From NCBI RefSeq assembly GCF_000015665.1, contig NC_008817.1, positions 310,001 to 374,000 on the forward strand: a stretch of 64,000 nucleotides of DNA, in the 5' to 3' direction. Made by a program: the position numbers and the translations under genes. This document shows positions 1 through 9,724 of this stretch, one piece after another. How positions within the stretch are numbered: the stretch's first letter is position 1; each line of letters starts with the position of its first letter. The notes beneath the pieces are model-generated. The model had not been told where the DNA came from. It searched no databases and worked only from the letters and a program-made list of their open reading frames with translations. Source of the stretch: Prochlorococcus marinus str. MIT 9515 (GTDB taxonomy: Bacteria; Cyanobacteriota; Cyanobacteriia; PCC-6307; Cyanobiaceae).

Positions 1-227
1 ATGAATTTTGCTAGATCAACTGAAGATCCTTCAGTAACTATATCTATGTCGATTGGGCTGAAAAAAGTCTTTTTATGAATTTTATTGATTAATAAATCTC
101 GTATATAGCCACCTACTATTGCAACTTTAACGTTGCTATGCAATTTAATATAATTAGAAATTATATTAAATAAGTCAAAAGGAATTTTTAATATTGATTG
201 ATTTATATGAGCCGAAATATCATTCAT
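1..227 (-). CDS. cca: CCA tRNA nucleotidyltransferase / poly(A) polymerase family, N-terminal part (runs off the window)
   Basis: Only the first 75 codons are inside the window; the gene continues to the left of base 1. Translation of the minus strand from the ATG at 227 gives the nucleotidyltransferase-fold signature VGGYIRDLL around residues 38-46, followed by the acidic metal-binding motif DIDIVTEG. Both are hallmarks of class II CCA-adding enzymes and poly(A) polymerases, which add or repair the 3' CCA of tRNAs. The tRNAs in this window have no encoded CCA, so such an enzyme is needed. It starts 7 bp after the stop of the helicase gene on the same strand, so the two are probably cotranscribed. 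CCA-adding versus poly(A) activity cannot be separated from this fragment. Confidence 0.85.
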   Translation of the reverse strand, partial: MNDISAHINQSILKIPFDLFNIISNYIKLHSNVKVAIVGGYIRDLLINKIHKKTFFSPIDIDIVTEGSSVDLAKF

Positions 228-234
228 TTCAATT

Positions 235-2643
235 TCAGTTTATTGCTCTTATTGGAGCTAATCTTGGGTCTAAAATTTTGCTACCTTTATCTCCAAATTT
301 AACTGCTAACGATATTTTTTCTCCACTACCAAAAATATGTATAATTTCTCCCTTACCAAATTTGGAGTGAATTACTTTATCTCCTATTATCCAACTTTTA
401 CCTTTGCTGGGTCCGGAATATAGCTTTCTCACTGCATTGATAGGTTTATTTAAAAATTCATTTGAATTGTTCCTATCTACTCTTGTTAAACGGTCAAGAT
501 GTCGATCCCTTCTAATAGAAGCACCACCAGATTGAGGTAATTCGCCATCAATTAATTCCTCTGGTATTTCTGAGAGAAAGATTGACGGAATTGTTGGTTC
601 TCGCATACCTCCCCACAATCTCCTCTCCCTTGCATGTGATAAGAAAACTCTCTCTTTAGCTCTTGTTATACCTACATAGCATAATCTTCTTTCTTCTTCT
701 AGAAGAGAAGGCGTATCAATGGACCTATGGCTTGGGAACAAACCTTGTTCGAGTCCAGTTATAAATACATTTTGAAATTCTAATCCTTTACTGTTATGGA
801 GAGTCATTAAAGTAACAGAGTTGGGATGATTTTTTTTCGTATCATTATCTGTTGTTAAAGCTGCTGTTGACAAGAATCCTTCTACATTTGCATTCTCTGT
901 CTCTTCTTCGAATTGAGTAGCAGCATTTATTAATTCCTGCAGATTATTTCGTCTGTCTTCAGATTCCTCTGAACCAGACCTTAACAATTCATTTAAATAA
1001 CCGCTTTTTTCTAAAATTAATTGAAGAATTTGAGCAGGTCCTGAGTTCTCTACGTAGCAAAGAAGGTCATTCATCAGGTCTGTGAATTTATTAATGCCCT
1101 TTGACGATCTACCTATAGTCTCATCTAAACTTTGTTTGTCATTTATGACCTCCCATAAAGGAATGTTTAACTTAATTGATAGATCACTAAGCTTTTGAAT
1201 AGTTGTTTTTCCTATGCCTCTTCTCGGCACATTTATGATTCTCAAAAGGCTTACATTATCTGAAGAATTTACTAATACTTTTAAATAGGCAACTGCATCT
1301 TTAACTTCTCTTCTGTCATAAAAACGTAATCCGCCAAAGATTGTATAAGGTATTCTCCATCTTACTAGTGATTCTTCTAATACCCTAGATTGAGCCCTAG
1401 TCCTATATAGGATTGCGAAATTTCTCCAAATTGGTTGATTATTATAATTGTTTAGAGATCTTAATTTTGTTGTTATTGCTTCAGCTTCAGATATTTCATC
1501 ATCACAGCTAAGCAACTTTAAAAGTTCTCCTTCTTCCTTTGTAGGCTTTAAAACTTTATCAATTCTTTCAGTATTATTTTCAATTAAAGAATTTGCAGCG
1601 TTAAGAATATTTGATGAAGATCTATAGTTTTCTTCTAATTTCACCAAAGATGCTTTCTTATCATTATTAGATGGACCTTTAAAATCTTCTTGAAATCCAA
1701 TTAATATTCTAAAATCGGCTGCTCTAAAACTATAAATACTTTGATCAGCATCTCCAACAACAAAAATTGATCGATTATTCCATTCGCAAAATTTATTTGG
1801 TTTAGTATTACCAGCCGTAATTAATTTGATAAGTTCATATTGTGTCCTATTTGTATCTTGATATTCATCAACTAAAACATGCTGGAATCTTTTATGCCAG
1901 TAATCCCTAACTAAATCATTTTGCCTTAATAAAAAAACCGGAAGTAGTAAAAGATCATCAAAATCTAAAGCATTATTTTTAGAGAGAGATATTTTGTATC
2001 TTCTATAAGCATCTGCAATAACTTTATCAAAATGATTATCAGCTTTCTCTTCGAGTTCCTTAGCTGTAAAACATTGATTTTTTGCGTTACTAATTGCTCT
2101 CTTTATTTTCTTGGGATCAAATCTTTTTGGATCAAGACTCATATCTTGACTAATAATTTCCTTTACCAAGGTCTGAGAATCTGTCTCGTCATAAATAGAA
2201 AATTGCCTCGTCCATCTTAACCCTTCAGGATCTTGATATTTTTCAATATCGTATCTTAACAGCCTTGAAAATAGTGAATGAAAAGTTCCTATCCATAGGT
2301 CCTTGAGCCTTTCTTGATCAATATTTGTTCTTAATTGGTTTTGATCAAATTCTTTGAGAGTTGCCCAAGGCTGCCCAAATTGATTGAAAGCTAGTTCTTG
2401 TGCAAGTAGTACTTGAAGTCTTGCTTTCATTTCTTTTGCAGCTTTATTTGTAAAAGTTACTGCCAAGATATTATGAGGATCTACTGAGTGATTTTCTATT
2501 AAATTAGCAATTCGATGAGTAAGAGCCTTAGTTTTCCCACTACCTGCACCTGCTACAACTAGCAGTGGCCCATTGATATGATTGACTGCTTTTAGTTGTG
2601 CATTATTTAAAGAGTTAAAAAGGAAGTTGTGAGTTTGAGACAC
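235..2643 (-). CDS. uvrD: UvrD/PcrA superfamily 1 DNA helicase
   Basis: This is a 3'-5' DNA helicase of the UvrD/Rep/PcrA type, acting in nucleotide excision repair, mismatch repair and removal of proteins from DNA. All expected motifs are present in order: a Q-motif region (NNAQLKAV, residues 13-20), Walker A GAGSGKT (32-38), the fingerprint VTFTNKAAKEMK, Walker B LVDEYQDTN, motif III DADQSIYSFR, motif IV EENYRSS, motif V TLHNSKGLEF and motif VI YVGITRAKER. At 802 aa it has normal length. The basic, Ser-rich linker and the C-terminal segment with the VIHSKFGKGEI pattern match the tail of cyanobacterial PcrA. It appears to be the first large gene of a minus-strand unit leading into the CCA-adding enzyme gene. 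Confidence 0.97.
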   Translation of the reverse strand: MSQTHNFLFNSLNNAQLKAVNHINGPLLVVAGAGSGKTKALTHRIANLIENHSVDPHNILAVTFTNKAAKEMKARLQVLLAQELAFNQFGQPWATLKEFDQNQLRTNIDQERLKDLWIGTFHSLFSRLLRYDIEKYQDPEGLRWTRQFSIYDETDSQTLVKEIISQDMSLDPKRFDPKKIKRAISNAKNQCFTAKELEEKADNHFDKVIADAYRRYKISLSKNNALDFDDLLLLPVFLLRQNDLVRDYWHKRFQHVLVDEYQDTNRTQYELIKLITAGNTKPNKFCEWNNRSIFVVGDADQSIYSFRAADFRILIGFQEDFKGPSNNDKKASLVKLEENYRSSSNILNAANSLIENNTERIDKVLKPTKEEGELLKLLSCDDEISEAEAITTKLRSLNNYNNQPIWRNFAILYRTRAQSRVLEESLVRWRIPYTIFGGLRFYDRREVKDAVAYLKVLVNSSDNVSLLRIINVPRRGIGKTTIQKLSDLSIKLNIPLWEVINDKQSLDETIGRSSKGINKFTDLMNDLLCYVENSGPAQILQLILEKSGYLNELLRSGSEESEDRRNNLQELINAATQFEEETENANVEGFLSTAALTTDNDTKKNHPNSVTLMTLHNSKGLEFQNVFITGLEQGLFPSHRSIDTPSLLEEERRLCYVGITRAKERVFLSHARERRLWGGMREPTIPSIFLSEIPEELIDGELPQSGGASIRRDRHLDRLTRVDRNNSNEFLNKPINAVRKLYSGPSKGKSWIIGDKVIHSKFGKGEIIHIFGSGEKISLAVKFGDKGSKILDPRLAPIRAIN

Positions 2644-2679
2644 TTTCTGTAGGTTGTATGATCAAAGTTTGAACTTACT

Positions 2680-2880
2680 TTAATTTGAAGATTGAGTTTT
2701 AGACTCTAATTCTTCTAATGCTTTTTTTAAATTTATTAGTTCATTATTATTTTTGATTATTTCTTCGAACTTATTTTGAGGCATTTTTAATTTAATACTT
2801 CTTTCAAGAATTTCTTTTTCTAATCTTTTCTTGTAAGAAGAAACAAGTTTTTTTGATAATATTAATTCTTGTTTATCCAA
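2680..2880 (-). CDS. small hypothetical protein, predicted coiled coil
   Basis: A 66-aa, Lys/Glu-rich protein with no recognised family. The sequence is almost entirely heptad-compatible helix (for example KKRLEKEILERSIK and LINLKKALEELESK), which suggests a short coiled coil. It lies 36 bp upstream of the helicase gene on the same strand and may share its promoter. It has no transmembrane segment or signal peptide. Function unknown. Confidence 0.6.
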   Translation of the reverse strand: MDKQELILSKKLVSSYKKRLEKEILERSIKLKMPQNKFEEIIKNNNELINLKKALEELESKTQSSN

Positions 2881-3060
2881 AATTTTTAATCAAAAGTAGT
2901 TTTATCTTAGCGAAAAAATTTTTTTATTTACATTATTTTAAATATCACTTCGAAATGAAGTTTTTGATTAAGAACCATTTCGTTTATTTTCAAATGAAAT
3001 TTTTTTAATTTACTCTGTTCTATAGTGCATAAATAGAAATTTTAAGTTTTTAATTTAGGA

Positions 3061-3588
3061 ATGTCTGTACCAAATAATAATCAAATTTTATCAACCGATA
3101 GAAAATTAGAAAATATAAATAATAAAAATATTGAATACATAAAAGAATTTATAAATACTGCAAACTCAAGGTTAGATGCAATAAATTCGATAACAAATAA
3201 TTCTCACGCAATTGCCGCTGATGCAGTGACCGCAATGATTTGTGAAAATCAAGATTCAATAAATTCAAAAATCTCCATAGATTCCACAAATAAGATGTCT
3301 GTTTGTCTAAGAGATGGAGAAATAATCTTAAGGATTGTTTCTTATCTTTTAATTTCGGATGATGAATCGGTTTTATCTAAAAGCTGTTTAAAGGATCTTA
3401 AAAATACTTATTTAGCCCTTGGAGTGCCTCTGAAAAATGCAATCCGAGTTTTTGAACTGATGAGAGATGCAACAATTTCTGATTTAAAATCCACAGTTAA
3501 TGAAATGTCAGGAGAAAAGAGATTTCTTCAAGATTTAATTAGTAACACAGAGTTTCAATTTGAAAGAATAATCAATCTCTTAAAGTAG
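3061..3588 (+). CDS. cpeB: degenerate phycoerythrin beta subunit
   Basis: This is the remnant phycoerythrin beta chain known from high-light Prochlorococcus. Phycoerythrin normally harvests light in phycobilisomes, which these cells lack. The core globin-like region is recognisable: [14 protein letters not shown] (residues 50-63) and [19 protein letters not shown] (79-97), whose Cys-82 matches the conserved bilin-attachment Cys. The usual C-terminal part with the second attachment Cys (the GDCSAL region) has been replaced by an unrelated Lys/Glu-rich tail, and the N-terminus also diverges. No cpeA lies next to it. The last 17 bp overlap the convergent cpeS. A role as photoreceptor-like protein or minor pigment carrier has been proposed for such proteins; the sequence does not decide this. 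Confidence 0.9.
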   Translation: MSVPNNNQILSTDRKLENINNKNIEYIKEFINTANSRLDAINSITNNSHAIAADAVTAMICENQDSINSKISIDSTNKMSVCLRDGEIILRIVSYLLISDDESVLSKSCLKDLKNTYLALGVPLKNAIRVFELMRDATISDLKSTVNEMSGEKRFLQDLISNTEFQFERIINLLK

Positions 3589-4123
3589 ATATATTTCTTA
3601 TCTCTGATGCATGTGAGGTTTGTATCACGGTATTGTTTTCTAGATTTCTAATTACTGAAAATCTAGATCTTATATGAGTTGATAAAAAACAAATTCTCTC
3701 TTCAGAAATTGTTGTACTGTAAACAGTTTTAATATTTAAGTTGTTATTCCCATCAATTAAATATTCTGAAGATACAATCACCGATTCAGAATATCCCTTA
3801 TTGCGTATAACAATTCCTTTGTTTTTATCTTTTGGTGAAAATAATAATATAGTCTTATCTTTCTCAATTTTTTGATCCATCTCCCAATCGCTAATAGCCT
3901 GCCAACTTATTGATATTGCAATAACAGAAGGTTTAAAACCTAAATTAGATTTTTCTAAAAGTTCAACTACATTTTTATTATTTATTTCTAATTCTTGTAT
4001 TAATATTCTACTACTTGAATTTTCTACTTCCTGAAAAGCAAGAGAGTGAGTGCTTCTTATGGATTTCCACTCTCCTAAACTTTTTCTTATGAATTCATTA
4101 ATTGTTATGAGATTCTTCGTCAA
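3572..4123 (-). CDS. cpeS: S-type phycobilin:Cys lyase (CpeS/CpcS family)
   Basis: CpeS/CpcS lyases attach a bilin to Cys-82 of phycobiliprotein beta subunits. The family signature [16 protein letters not shown] lies at residues 12-27, and 183 aa is a normal length for this lipocalin-fold family. It is encoded convergently with cpeB, the 3' ends overlapping by 17 bp. The gene keeps exactly the lyase type needed for the one attachment Cys left in CpeB, which argues that a single chromophorylated chain is still made. The start overlaps the end of the upstream 59-aa gene by 26 bp, suggesting translational coupling. Confidence 0.9.
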   Translation of the reverse strand: MTKNLITINEFIRKSLGEWKSIRSTHSLAFQEVENSSSRILIQELEINNKNVVELLEKSNLGFKPSVIAISISWQAISDWEMDQKIEKDKTILLFSPKDKNKGIVIRNKGYSESVIVSSEYLIDGNNNLNIKTVYSTTISEERICFLSTHIRSRFSVIRNLENNTVIQTSHASEIRNISTLRD

Positions 4124-4277
4124 GTTTTTCTTCTACTGAATAATGGTTAGCTTTTTGAATCATCCTTACCATTGAATCTACCATTAATCTTTTTGCAGAA
4201 GTCACTTTTAAGCCGGAAGGCGTAGTTGATATTTGTTCTCCAGGACGATCGTATGATGTTGGTCTAAATGGAGTCAT
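4098..4277 (-). CDS. small protein upstream of cpeS
   Basis: A 59-aa reading frame starting [17 protein letters not shown] overlaps the start of cpeS by 26 bp in another frame. The overlap and shared strand make cotranscription with cpeS very likely. The residue composition is like that of real genes. The middle ([18 protein letters not shown]) could form an amphipathic helix. I do not recognise a family. The company suggests a role around the remnant phycoerythrin, but that is inference from position only. Confidence 0.55.
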   Translation of the reverse strand: MTPFRPTSYDRPGEQISTTPSGLKVTSAKRLMVDSMVRMIQKANHYSVEEKLDEESHNN

Positions 4278-4386
4278 ATAAAATTTTAGAAATCAACAGA
4301 ATTATATTCTTGCATGAATAGTCATTTTAGATGTTGTTGTTTGCAAAAATGTTATATCTTTTTTCAGGTTTCAGAATTCTTTATTT

Positions 4387-5016
4387 TTAAATTTTTCTTT
4401 TTGCTAAGCCTGAAATAGTAGCTAACGCAAACATACCAAGAAGAGCTATTCCTAAAAATAACCCCGCTCCTTGACTAACTCCAGCTCCAACAGCAACTAA
4501 AATGGAATCACTTATTAGAAGGCTTATTAATAAGGCAGGAGTGAATATTTTCCATCGAGTTCCTCCAATACCTATTGCGTAGCTAAGAAAATCAAAAAGT
4601 CCAGTCATAAGAAGACCTGTCATTAGAAAGAAATTTTCCTCTAATTGGTTTTGATTAAAACTTTCAATTCTTTTCATTGCTTTTGAACCCACTAACCCAC
4701 GAACAGGACCACGACCAAAATATCTTGCTATGAAAAAAGCTGCTTGGCAAAAAACGATATCAGAAAAGACAATTGTTATGTAACCTTTCTGGAATCCTAA
4801 TAAGGAGCCAGCCAGAAGTGAATAGGCTGAGCTCGGTAGAGCAGGTAAAATTATGCTTACTCCCCTAAGAACGAATATTCCAACAGGCGCCCAAATGCCC
4901 ATACTTTCTACCTTGTCCCTAAGAGGATCAATTCCATAATTTTGGATCAAATAAATTAATACAATAAATATTGCTATAAAAAAAACTACTGAAAGGAATT
5001 TCTGAATTTTATTCAT
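4387..5016 (-). CDS. TVP38/TMEM64 (DedA/VTT-domain) family membrane protein
   Basis: A polytopic membrane protein of the VTT/SNARE-associated family, 209 aa. It has an N-terminal membrane anchor (residues about 7-25), the central family region with LPALPSSAYSLLAGSLLGF and FFIARYFGRGPVRGLVG, and hydrophobic segments continuing to the C-terminus. The short re-entrant helix with a Gly/Pro pattern followed by FxxARYxGR is typical of the family. Proteins of this type act in membrane lipid or ion homeostasis; the substrate is unknown. It appears to be monocistronic. Confidence 0.82.
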   Translation of the reverse strand: MNKIQKFLSVVFFIAIFIVLIYLIQNYGIDPLRDKVESMGIWAPVGIFVLRGVSIILPALPSSAYSLLAGSLLGFQKGYITIVFSDIVFCQAAFFIARYFGRGPVRGLVGSKAMKRIESFNQNQLEENFFLMTGLLMTGLFDFLSYAIGIGGTRWKIFTPALLISLLISDSILVAVGAGVSQGAGLFLGIALLGMFALATISGLAKRKI

Positions 5017-5234
5017 TATTTGTCTGACAATTTTTTAAGAAGTAACTTTGGAATTTAATATTTGATTCTATCTATAAAATAAATACTAATCAATAAAATT
5101 TTTTACAAAGTTTTAATCTTATAGTCTGCATCCCAATTTATAATTTAAAAACATTTTAGATCCTAAATAAAAATTTATAACTAAAAATTTTAAAGATTTC
5201 AACTTATAGATTTATAATTGTGTTCAAAAATTTT

Positions 5235-5654
5235 ATGACTCAAATCAAGACTAAACTTTCATCAATAGTTTCCCAGAATACCTTGGCCTTGATTCTTTCG
5301 ATAATTGTCGTTTTTAGCATATCAATAAAACAAACATACGCTTTATCTCATGAGTGGGTTGGAGTACCAATTAGTGAATACGGAGAACAATTATGGGATA
5401 GAAAAAGTATAAAAAGGAATGAAGATGGCTCTGTAAGAGTATTGAGCAAATTCATTCCAAAAACTAAAAGCGAAATTACTCAAGATATCCTTTATACAAT
5501 GGATATAAATTGTTTTGAGAAATCCTTTAGGGATGTTGATGTTTTTACCGATGAGGCTAATAGCCGCTTAAATAATTTAGCTGATTGGAAAGATCCAAAT
5601 GGAGATCAACTGATTTTAGGTGTTATTGGTCAAGTATGTAGAGTTGAAAACTAA
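5235..5654 (+). CDS. exported hypothetical protein
   Basis: About 139 aa from the ATG at 5235; a GTG at 5220 in the same frame is also possible. The N-terminus has Lys residues, a hydrophobic stretch (LALILSIIVVFSISI) and a TYALSHEW region that fits a signal peptidase I site (A-L-S, cut before H/S). The mature part contains two Cys (in INCFEKS and GQVCRVEN) that could form a disulfide. The mature domain ends near LILGVIGQVCRVEN, a pattern seen in small cyanobacterial lumenal or periplasmic proteins. No named family is claimed. Confidence 0.75.
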   Translation: MTQIKTKLSSIVSQNTLALILSIIVVFSISIKQTYALSHEWVGVPISEYGEQLWDRKSIKRNEDGSVRVLSKFIPKTKSEITQDILYTMDINCFEKSFRDVDVFTDEANSRLNNLADWKDPNGDQLILGVIGQVCRVEN

Positions 5655-5874
5655 GATTTTAATTTAGAAATATTTTAATAAAACCATACTTTGGAACAGT
5701 TCTTGAAGGAAATAAATCTTAGTCGAACGGAATCCTTATTTCTTTTGAAATTATTCAAATAATATATTTTGACTTCAATTTATATGAATTTTGACTTGAT
5801 TCATCCACCGCAAAATCGTTCTGTTTCCATGACATTTTTATTGTAAAAAAAAATTATTAGATAATATCTGTTTT

Positions 5875-6069
5875 ATGAAAACAGTAAAGATACCACCTTA
5901 CTTAGTAATAGAGCCTTCAAAGGAGGTAATCTTTTATGTGCCAAACAAGTCTAATGATTTAAAGGATATTGATTCTTGGATAAAAGAACTAAATCTTACG
6001 GATTACAGCGGGATGATTATAAATAGTAAATGTATGTTCAATAGATTGAAAAACAAGGAATGTAACTAG
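5875..6069 (+). CDS. small hypothetical protein
   Basis: A 64-aa frame starting MKTVKIPPYLVIEPSKE. It has no membrane segment or recognised motif. Its last three codons (Cys, Asn, stop) lie inside the first unit of a tandem repeat that begins at 6061, so its C-terminus may have been set by repeat expansion. Plausible codon use but no independent support. Confidence 0.4.
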   Translation: MKTVKIPPYLVIEPSKEVIFYVPNKSNDLKDIDSWIKELNLTDYSGMIINSKCMFNRLKNKECN

Positions 6070-6156
6070 AACAGTTTTTAGAACAGTAAATAGAACATCA
6101 GAAATCTTTTTGTAACTAGAACAGTTTTTGGAACAGTAAATAGAACATCAGAAATC
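6061..6156. repeat. nested tandem repeat: two 50-bp units, each with three 12-bp GAACA subunits
   Basis: Two near-identical copies start at 6061 and 6111 (period 50 bp). They differ at one base in the first 46 positions (A at 6080 against G at 6130). Inside each copy the word GAACA recurs every 12 bp (6069, 6081, 6093 and again 6119, 6131, 6143). The first copy overlaps the stop codon of the preceding small gene. No protein or RNA family is recognised. Confidence 0.9.
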
Positions 6157-6365
6157 ATGTGTAAGCCATAGTAGTACAAAAATCAACAAAAATTTATTTG
6201 GAACTGACTTGATATACAAATTCTCAAAAAATTGTTTTTGATTCTAATAAATATTCCTCCTATTACTAAAGGGGAATTACTATTATCTAATTATTTTGAG
6301 TCATATATTCAATCTATAATGAATCTATAAATAATAAAAACCCAGTCTTTGACTGAGTTTGAAGG

Positions 6366-6438
6366 TGCCAGGACCCAGATTTGAACTGGGGACACGGCGA
6401 TTTTCAGTCGCCTGCTCTACCAACTGAGCTATCCCGGC
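6366..6438 (-). tRNA. tRNA-Phe (anticodon GAA)
   Basis: The minus strand folds as a cloverleaf: a 7-bp acceptor (GCCGGGA with TCCTGGC, one G-U pair), the D-arm TAGCTCAGTTGGTAGAGC, an anticodon loop reading CTGAAAA with anticodon GAA, and the T-arm GTTCAAATC. The discriminator is A and no CCA is encoded. 73 nt. Confidence 0.97.
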
Positions 6439-7164
6439 TCTAACTTATATACTCTAAATTAAGATGTGTAGTTTGTGAAACCCTTTTCATTAAAATTTTA
6501 TATCTTGATTAAAGAAATAACAAATGAATACTATTTTTTTATATCAATTGCTAATTCTGAAGTTCCTAATGAACTTTTTTGCTCGAAACTATGATGATAT
6601 TAGTAATTTTTCTCTTATTACTATCCACTGGGGACTTTTTAACATCTAATAATCCCTATTTTTGGAATGAAACTGTAAGTAAACATATTTAATTTTTATT
6701 ATCCTTTTAATTCAATTTCAGCTAGACCTTCGAATAATGTATGCAAATAACATTAGTCTTCAACTGGTCTAGGGATAAGTATAGATTCTATACAAGGGTC
6801 ATTACTCGAAATTTTTCATCTCTACTATGGAGTGGAAATAGTTAGATGATTTCTTTCAATTATTTATTTGTCTACTAAAATCTTTTATTTCGAAATCAGA
6901 AAAAAGTTCAAATAAAATTCCATTTCTAGGATTTGAGGCGACTCCGTATATCCAATCCTCAAATTTGTAATGATCTTTTTTAATAATAGCGATTGCTAAA
7001 TTTACAATATCGCTTTTTATCTAAATAGGTAAACAATTTAGAAGCTTTTCAAAAAAAGTAATTCAAGAATCGGTATTTTTAATGACTTTTTAAATTTATT
7101 ATGGATATTGTTACACCACTATTCCTAAAATTTAAACCCCAAAAAAATCATCTCGCATAAATTT
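6439..7164. other. 726-bp region with no secure gene
   Basis: This holds one possible very short plus-strand frame (6591-6692) and one open minus-strand stretch without a start codon (6856-7020) that reads like protein. Otherwise only AT-rich sequence is seen. It separates tRNA-Phe from the 3' end of metK. Confidence 0.6.
6591..6692 (+). CDS. possible 33-aa single-span membrane peptide
   Basis: A short frame starting with two Met codons, then a hydrophobic stretch (ILVIFLLLLSTGDF) and a polar tail NNPYFWNETVSKHI. Prochlorococcus genomes are rich in such one-span peptides, but there is no clear ribosome binding site and no family match. Low confidence. Confidence 0.25.
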   Translation: MMILVIFLLLLSTGDFLTSNNPYFWNETVSKHI

Positions 7165-8406
7165 TTACAAGAAATCTTTTGAGGCCTCTACTAGCTGGGC
7201 TGCTTTTACTTCTACACTTTCCCAAGGAAGGTTTAGATCATTTCTACCAAAATGTCCATAGGATGCAGTCTTTCTGTAAAATTCCCCACCCAATTTTTTG
7301 GGTAGATTTCTTAAATCAAATTCTTTTATTATTGCTGCGGGCCTTAAATCAAAATTGTTTTCTATTAGCTCTTTCAAATTATCTTGAGAAATAACACTAG
7401 TTCCAAAAGTGTCAACAAGAATTGAAATTGGTTTTGCAACTCCAATAGCGTAACTTAATTGTACTTCCGCCTTTTTTGCTAATTTTGCTTTTACAATGCT
7501 TTTAGCTACATAACGTGCTGCATAAGCGGCTGATCTGTCAACTTTTGTAGGATCTTTACCTGAGAATGCGCCACCTCCATGCCTCGCATAGCCACCATAA
7601 GTATCCACAATTATTTTTCTCCCAGTGAGTCCCGCATCTCCTTGAGGTCCTCCGACAACAAATTTACCTGTGGGGTTTACCAAGAATCTTGTCTTTTCCT
7701 TGCTTGGTTTGATTTCTAAATCTTCAGTTACCGGTAAAACAACATTGATCCATAAATCATCTGTTATCTTTTGACGAATTTCTTTCTCATTTATGATGCC
7801 ATCAATCTCGGCTCTGTGCTGAGTTGAAATTAAAATGGTGTTTATTGAGACAGGAACCCCTTTTTTGTAATCAATACTTACTTGGGTCTTTCCATCAGGG
7901 AGGAGATATTCAAGCACGTTCTCATGCCTTACTTTTGCAAGCTGTCTTGCTAATCTGTGAGCCAAGCTAATTGGTAATGGCATTAATTCAGGGGTTTCAT
8001 CGCATGCATAGCCAAACATTATCCCTTGGTCCCCGGCACCAGTATTATTTTCCAAATCCTCATTCAGATCATCTGCTTCATTTACTCCTTGGGAGATATC
8101 AGGTGATTGCTCATCAAGAGCTACTAAAACTGCACAGCTATTTGAGTCAAAGCCTCCCGCTTTTGCACCTTCATAACCAATTTCTTTAATTACTTTCCTT
8201 ACAAGTTTTATATAATCGAGCTTTGCTCTTGAGGTGATTTCACCTGTAAGTAAACAAAGACCAGTATTTACTACTGTTTCGCAGGCCACTCTACTTTCTG
8301 GATCCTCTTTCAATAAAGCATCTAAAACTGCGTCACTTATTTGATCACATATCTTGTCAGGATGACCCTCAGTAACGGATTCAGAAGTAAAGATAAAATC
8401 GCTCAT
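7165..8406 (-). CDS. metK: S-adenosylmethionine synthetase
   Basis: Makes S-adenosylmethionine from methionine and ATP, the methyl donor for the cell, including the several methyltransferases in this window. The protein is 413 aa, the normal size. Visible motifs include [12 protein letters not shown] (residues 14-25), the adenine-binding [12 protein letters not shown] (123-134), [14 protein letters not shown] and the phosphate-binding [16 protein letters not shown]. The start ATG at 8406 is followed by the conserved [13 protein letters not shown]. The next gene upstream on this strand is rpsA, 120 bp away. No SAM riboswitch is evident in that gap. Confidence 0.99.
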   Translation of the reverse strand: MSDFIFTSESVTEGHPDKICDQISDAVLDALLKEDPESRVACETVVNTGLCLLTGEITSRAKLDYIKLVRKVIKEIGYEGAKAGGFDSNSCAVLVALDEQSPDISQGVNEADDLNEDLENNTGAGDQGIMFGYACDETPELMPLPISLAHRLARQLAKVRHENVLEYLLPDGKTQVSIDYKKGVPVSINTILISTQHRAEIDGIINEKEIRQKITDDLWINVVLPVTEDLEIKPSKEKTRFLVNPTGKFVVGGPQGDAGLTGRKIIVDTYGGYARHGGGAFSGKDPTKVDRSAAYAARYVAKSIVKAKLAKKAEVQLSYAIGVAKPISILVDTFGTSVISQDNLKELIENNFDLRPAAIIKEFDLRNLPKKLGGEFYRKTASYGHFGRNDLNLPWESVEVKAAQLVEASKDFL

Positions 8407-8526
8407 TTATAATTTTAATAATTACTTTTAATCCTAATTTAAATTGCAAATATTAATCAATAGTTATTAAGTTGAAATTACATTAAACATTTGTATTTGT
8501 TGTTAAGACAATTAGCACTTAAAAAA

Positions 8527-9618
8527 TTATTCACTTTCAGGAATATCTGCTGTTTGCTCATCATTCTCATCAGTTTGCTCAAGTAACATTTGCTTATATT
8601 TTGCAGCCATTTCTTCAGCTTTGTCAAAAACTTTTTGTGGGTCGGTTAACATATCTCCTGGTTCAGGTTCTAAAGCTTTTGTTGATAAGGATATTCTCCC
8701 TCTTTCTGAATCTAAATCTATTATCATCACTTTCATTTGATCTGTTACATTCAATACATTATGAGGAGTTTCAATATGTTCATGACTAATTTCAGATATA
8801 TGTAGAAGACCACTTACACCTCCGATATCAATAAAAGCACCATAAGGTTTTATTCCTTTTACAGAACCTACAACTACTTCACCGACTTCAAGCCTATTCA
8901 TTTTTTTCTCAACTAAAGCCCTTCGGTGACTTAGAACTAATCTGTTTCTTTCTTCGTCTACTTCCAGAAATTTCAAAGGTAAATATTCTCCCTCTAAATC
9001 TTCTTTTATTTTCCTTGCACTGATATGAGATCCAGGGATAAAACCTCTTAATCCCTCAACTCTAACTAAAGCACCCCCTCTATTAGTTGCGAAAACCTCA
9101 GAATATATGGTGGCATCCTCTTTTTGTAATTGTCTTACTCTTTCCCAAGCTCTTTGATATTCTATCCTTCTAATTGATAATGCTAATTGACCATCTTCAT
9201 TCTCTTCACTCATTATAAAAAATTCTCTACTTTCTGAAGGCTGCAAAACATCACTAAGTCCTTCAACTCTATTTATTGATACTTCTTGCATAGGCATAAA
9301 AGCAGCAGTCTTAGCACCGATATCTATCATCGCTCCTTTAGGCTCTAATGCAAAAACCGTACCATTAACAAGATCCCCAGGTTTGAAATTGTAATCATAC
9401 TTTCCTAGTAATGATGCAAAATCTTCTTGAGTAAATCCTGCACTATCAAGATCACTATTTCTTCTACTTGATGAAGAATCTGCAGAGGGAATATCCTTGG
9501 ACTCAAATGATAAGTCTTCAATTTTTGGAGTTTCTGAAGTATTTTCTTTTACAGTTGAATTTTCAATTTCTTTATCGTCTGAAATTTCTTTTATGGTTTC
9601 GGAAGAATTTTCAATCAT
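8527..9618 (-). CDS. rpsA: 30S ribosomal protein S1 homologue
   Basis: An RNA-binding ribosomal protein that helps recruit mRNA to the 30S subunit. Three S1 (OB-fold) repeats are seen: about residues 78-147 (FKPGDLVNGTVFALEPKGA), 160-230, and 245-317 (VGEVVVGSVKGIKPYGAFID, with GLLHISEIS). An acidic, Ser-rich N-terminal tail of about 60 aa and an acidic C-terminus flank them. At 363 aa it has the three-repeat size usual in cyanobacteria, shorter than the six-repeat proteobacterial S1. It lies between nrdR and metK, all on the minus strand. Confidence 0.97.
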   Translation of the reverse strand: MIENSSETIKEISDDKEIENSTVKENTSETPKIEDLSFESKDIPSADSSSSRRNSDLDSAGFTQEDFASLLGKYDYNFKPGDLVNGTVFALEPKGAMIDIGAKTAAFMPMQEVSINRVEGLSDVLQPSESREFFIMSEENEDGQLALSIRRIEYQRAWERVRQLQKEDATIYSEVFATNRGGALVRVEGLRGFIPGSHISARKIKEDLEGEYLPLKFLEVDEERNRLVLSHRRALVEKKMNRLEVGEVVVGSVKGIKPYGAFIDIGGVSGLLHISEISHEHIETPHNVLNVTDQMKVMIIDLDSERGRISLSTKALEPEPGDMLTDPQKVFDKAEEMAAKYKQMLLEQTDENDEQTADIPESE

Positions 9619-9724
9619 TTGTTAAAACGCAGACTACCTGGGGTAGTTAGATAGGATTACTTTTAGCCTGCAAACTAAAGAGCAATTTATTGTATTTAAT
9701 ATTCTACACTTTAATATGCTTAAT

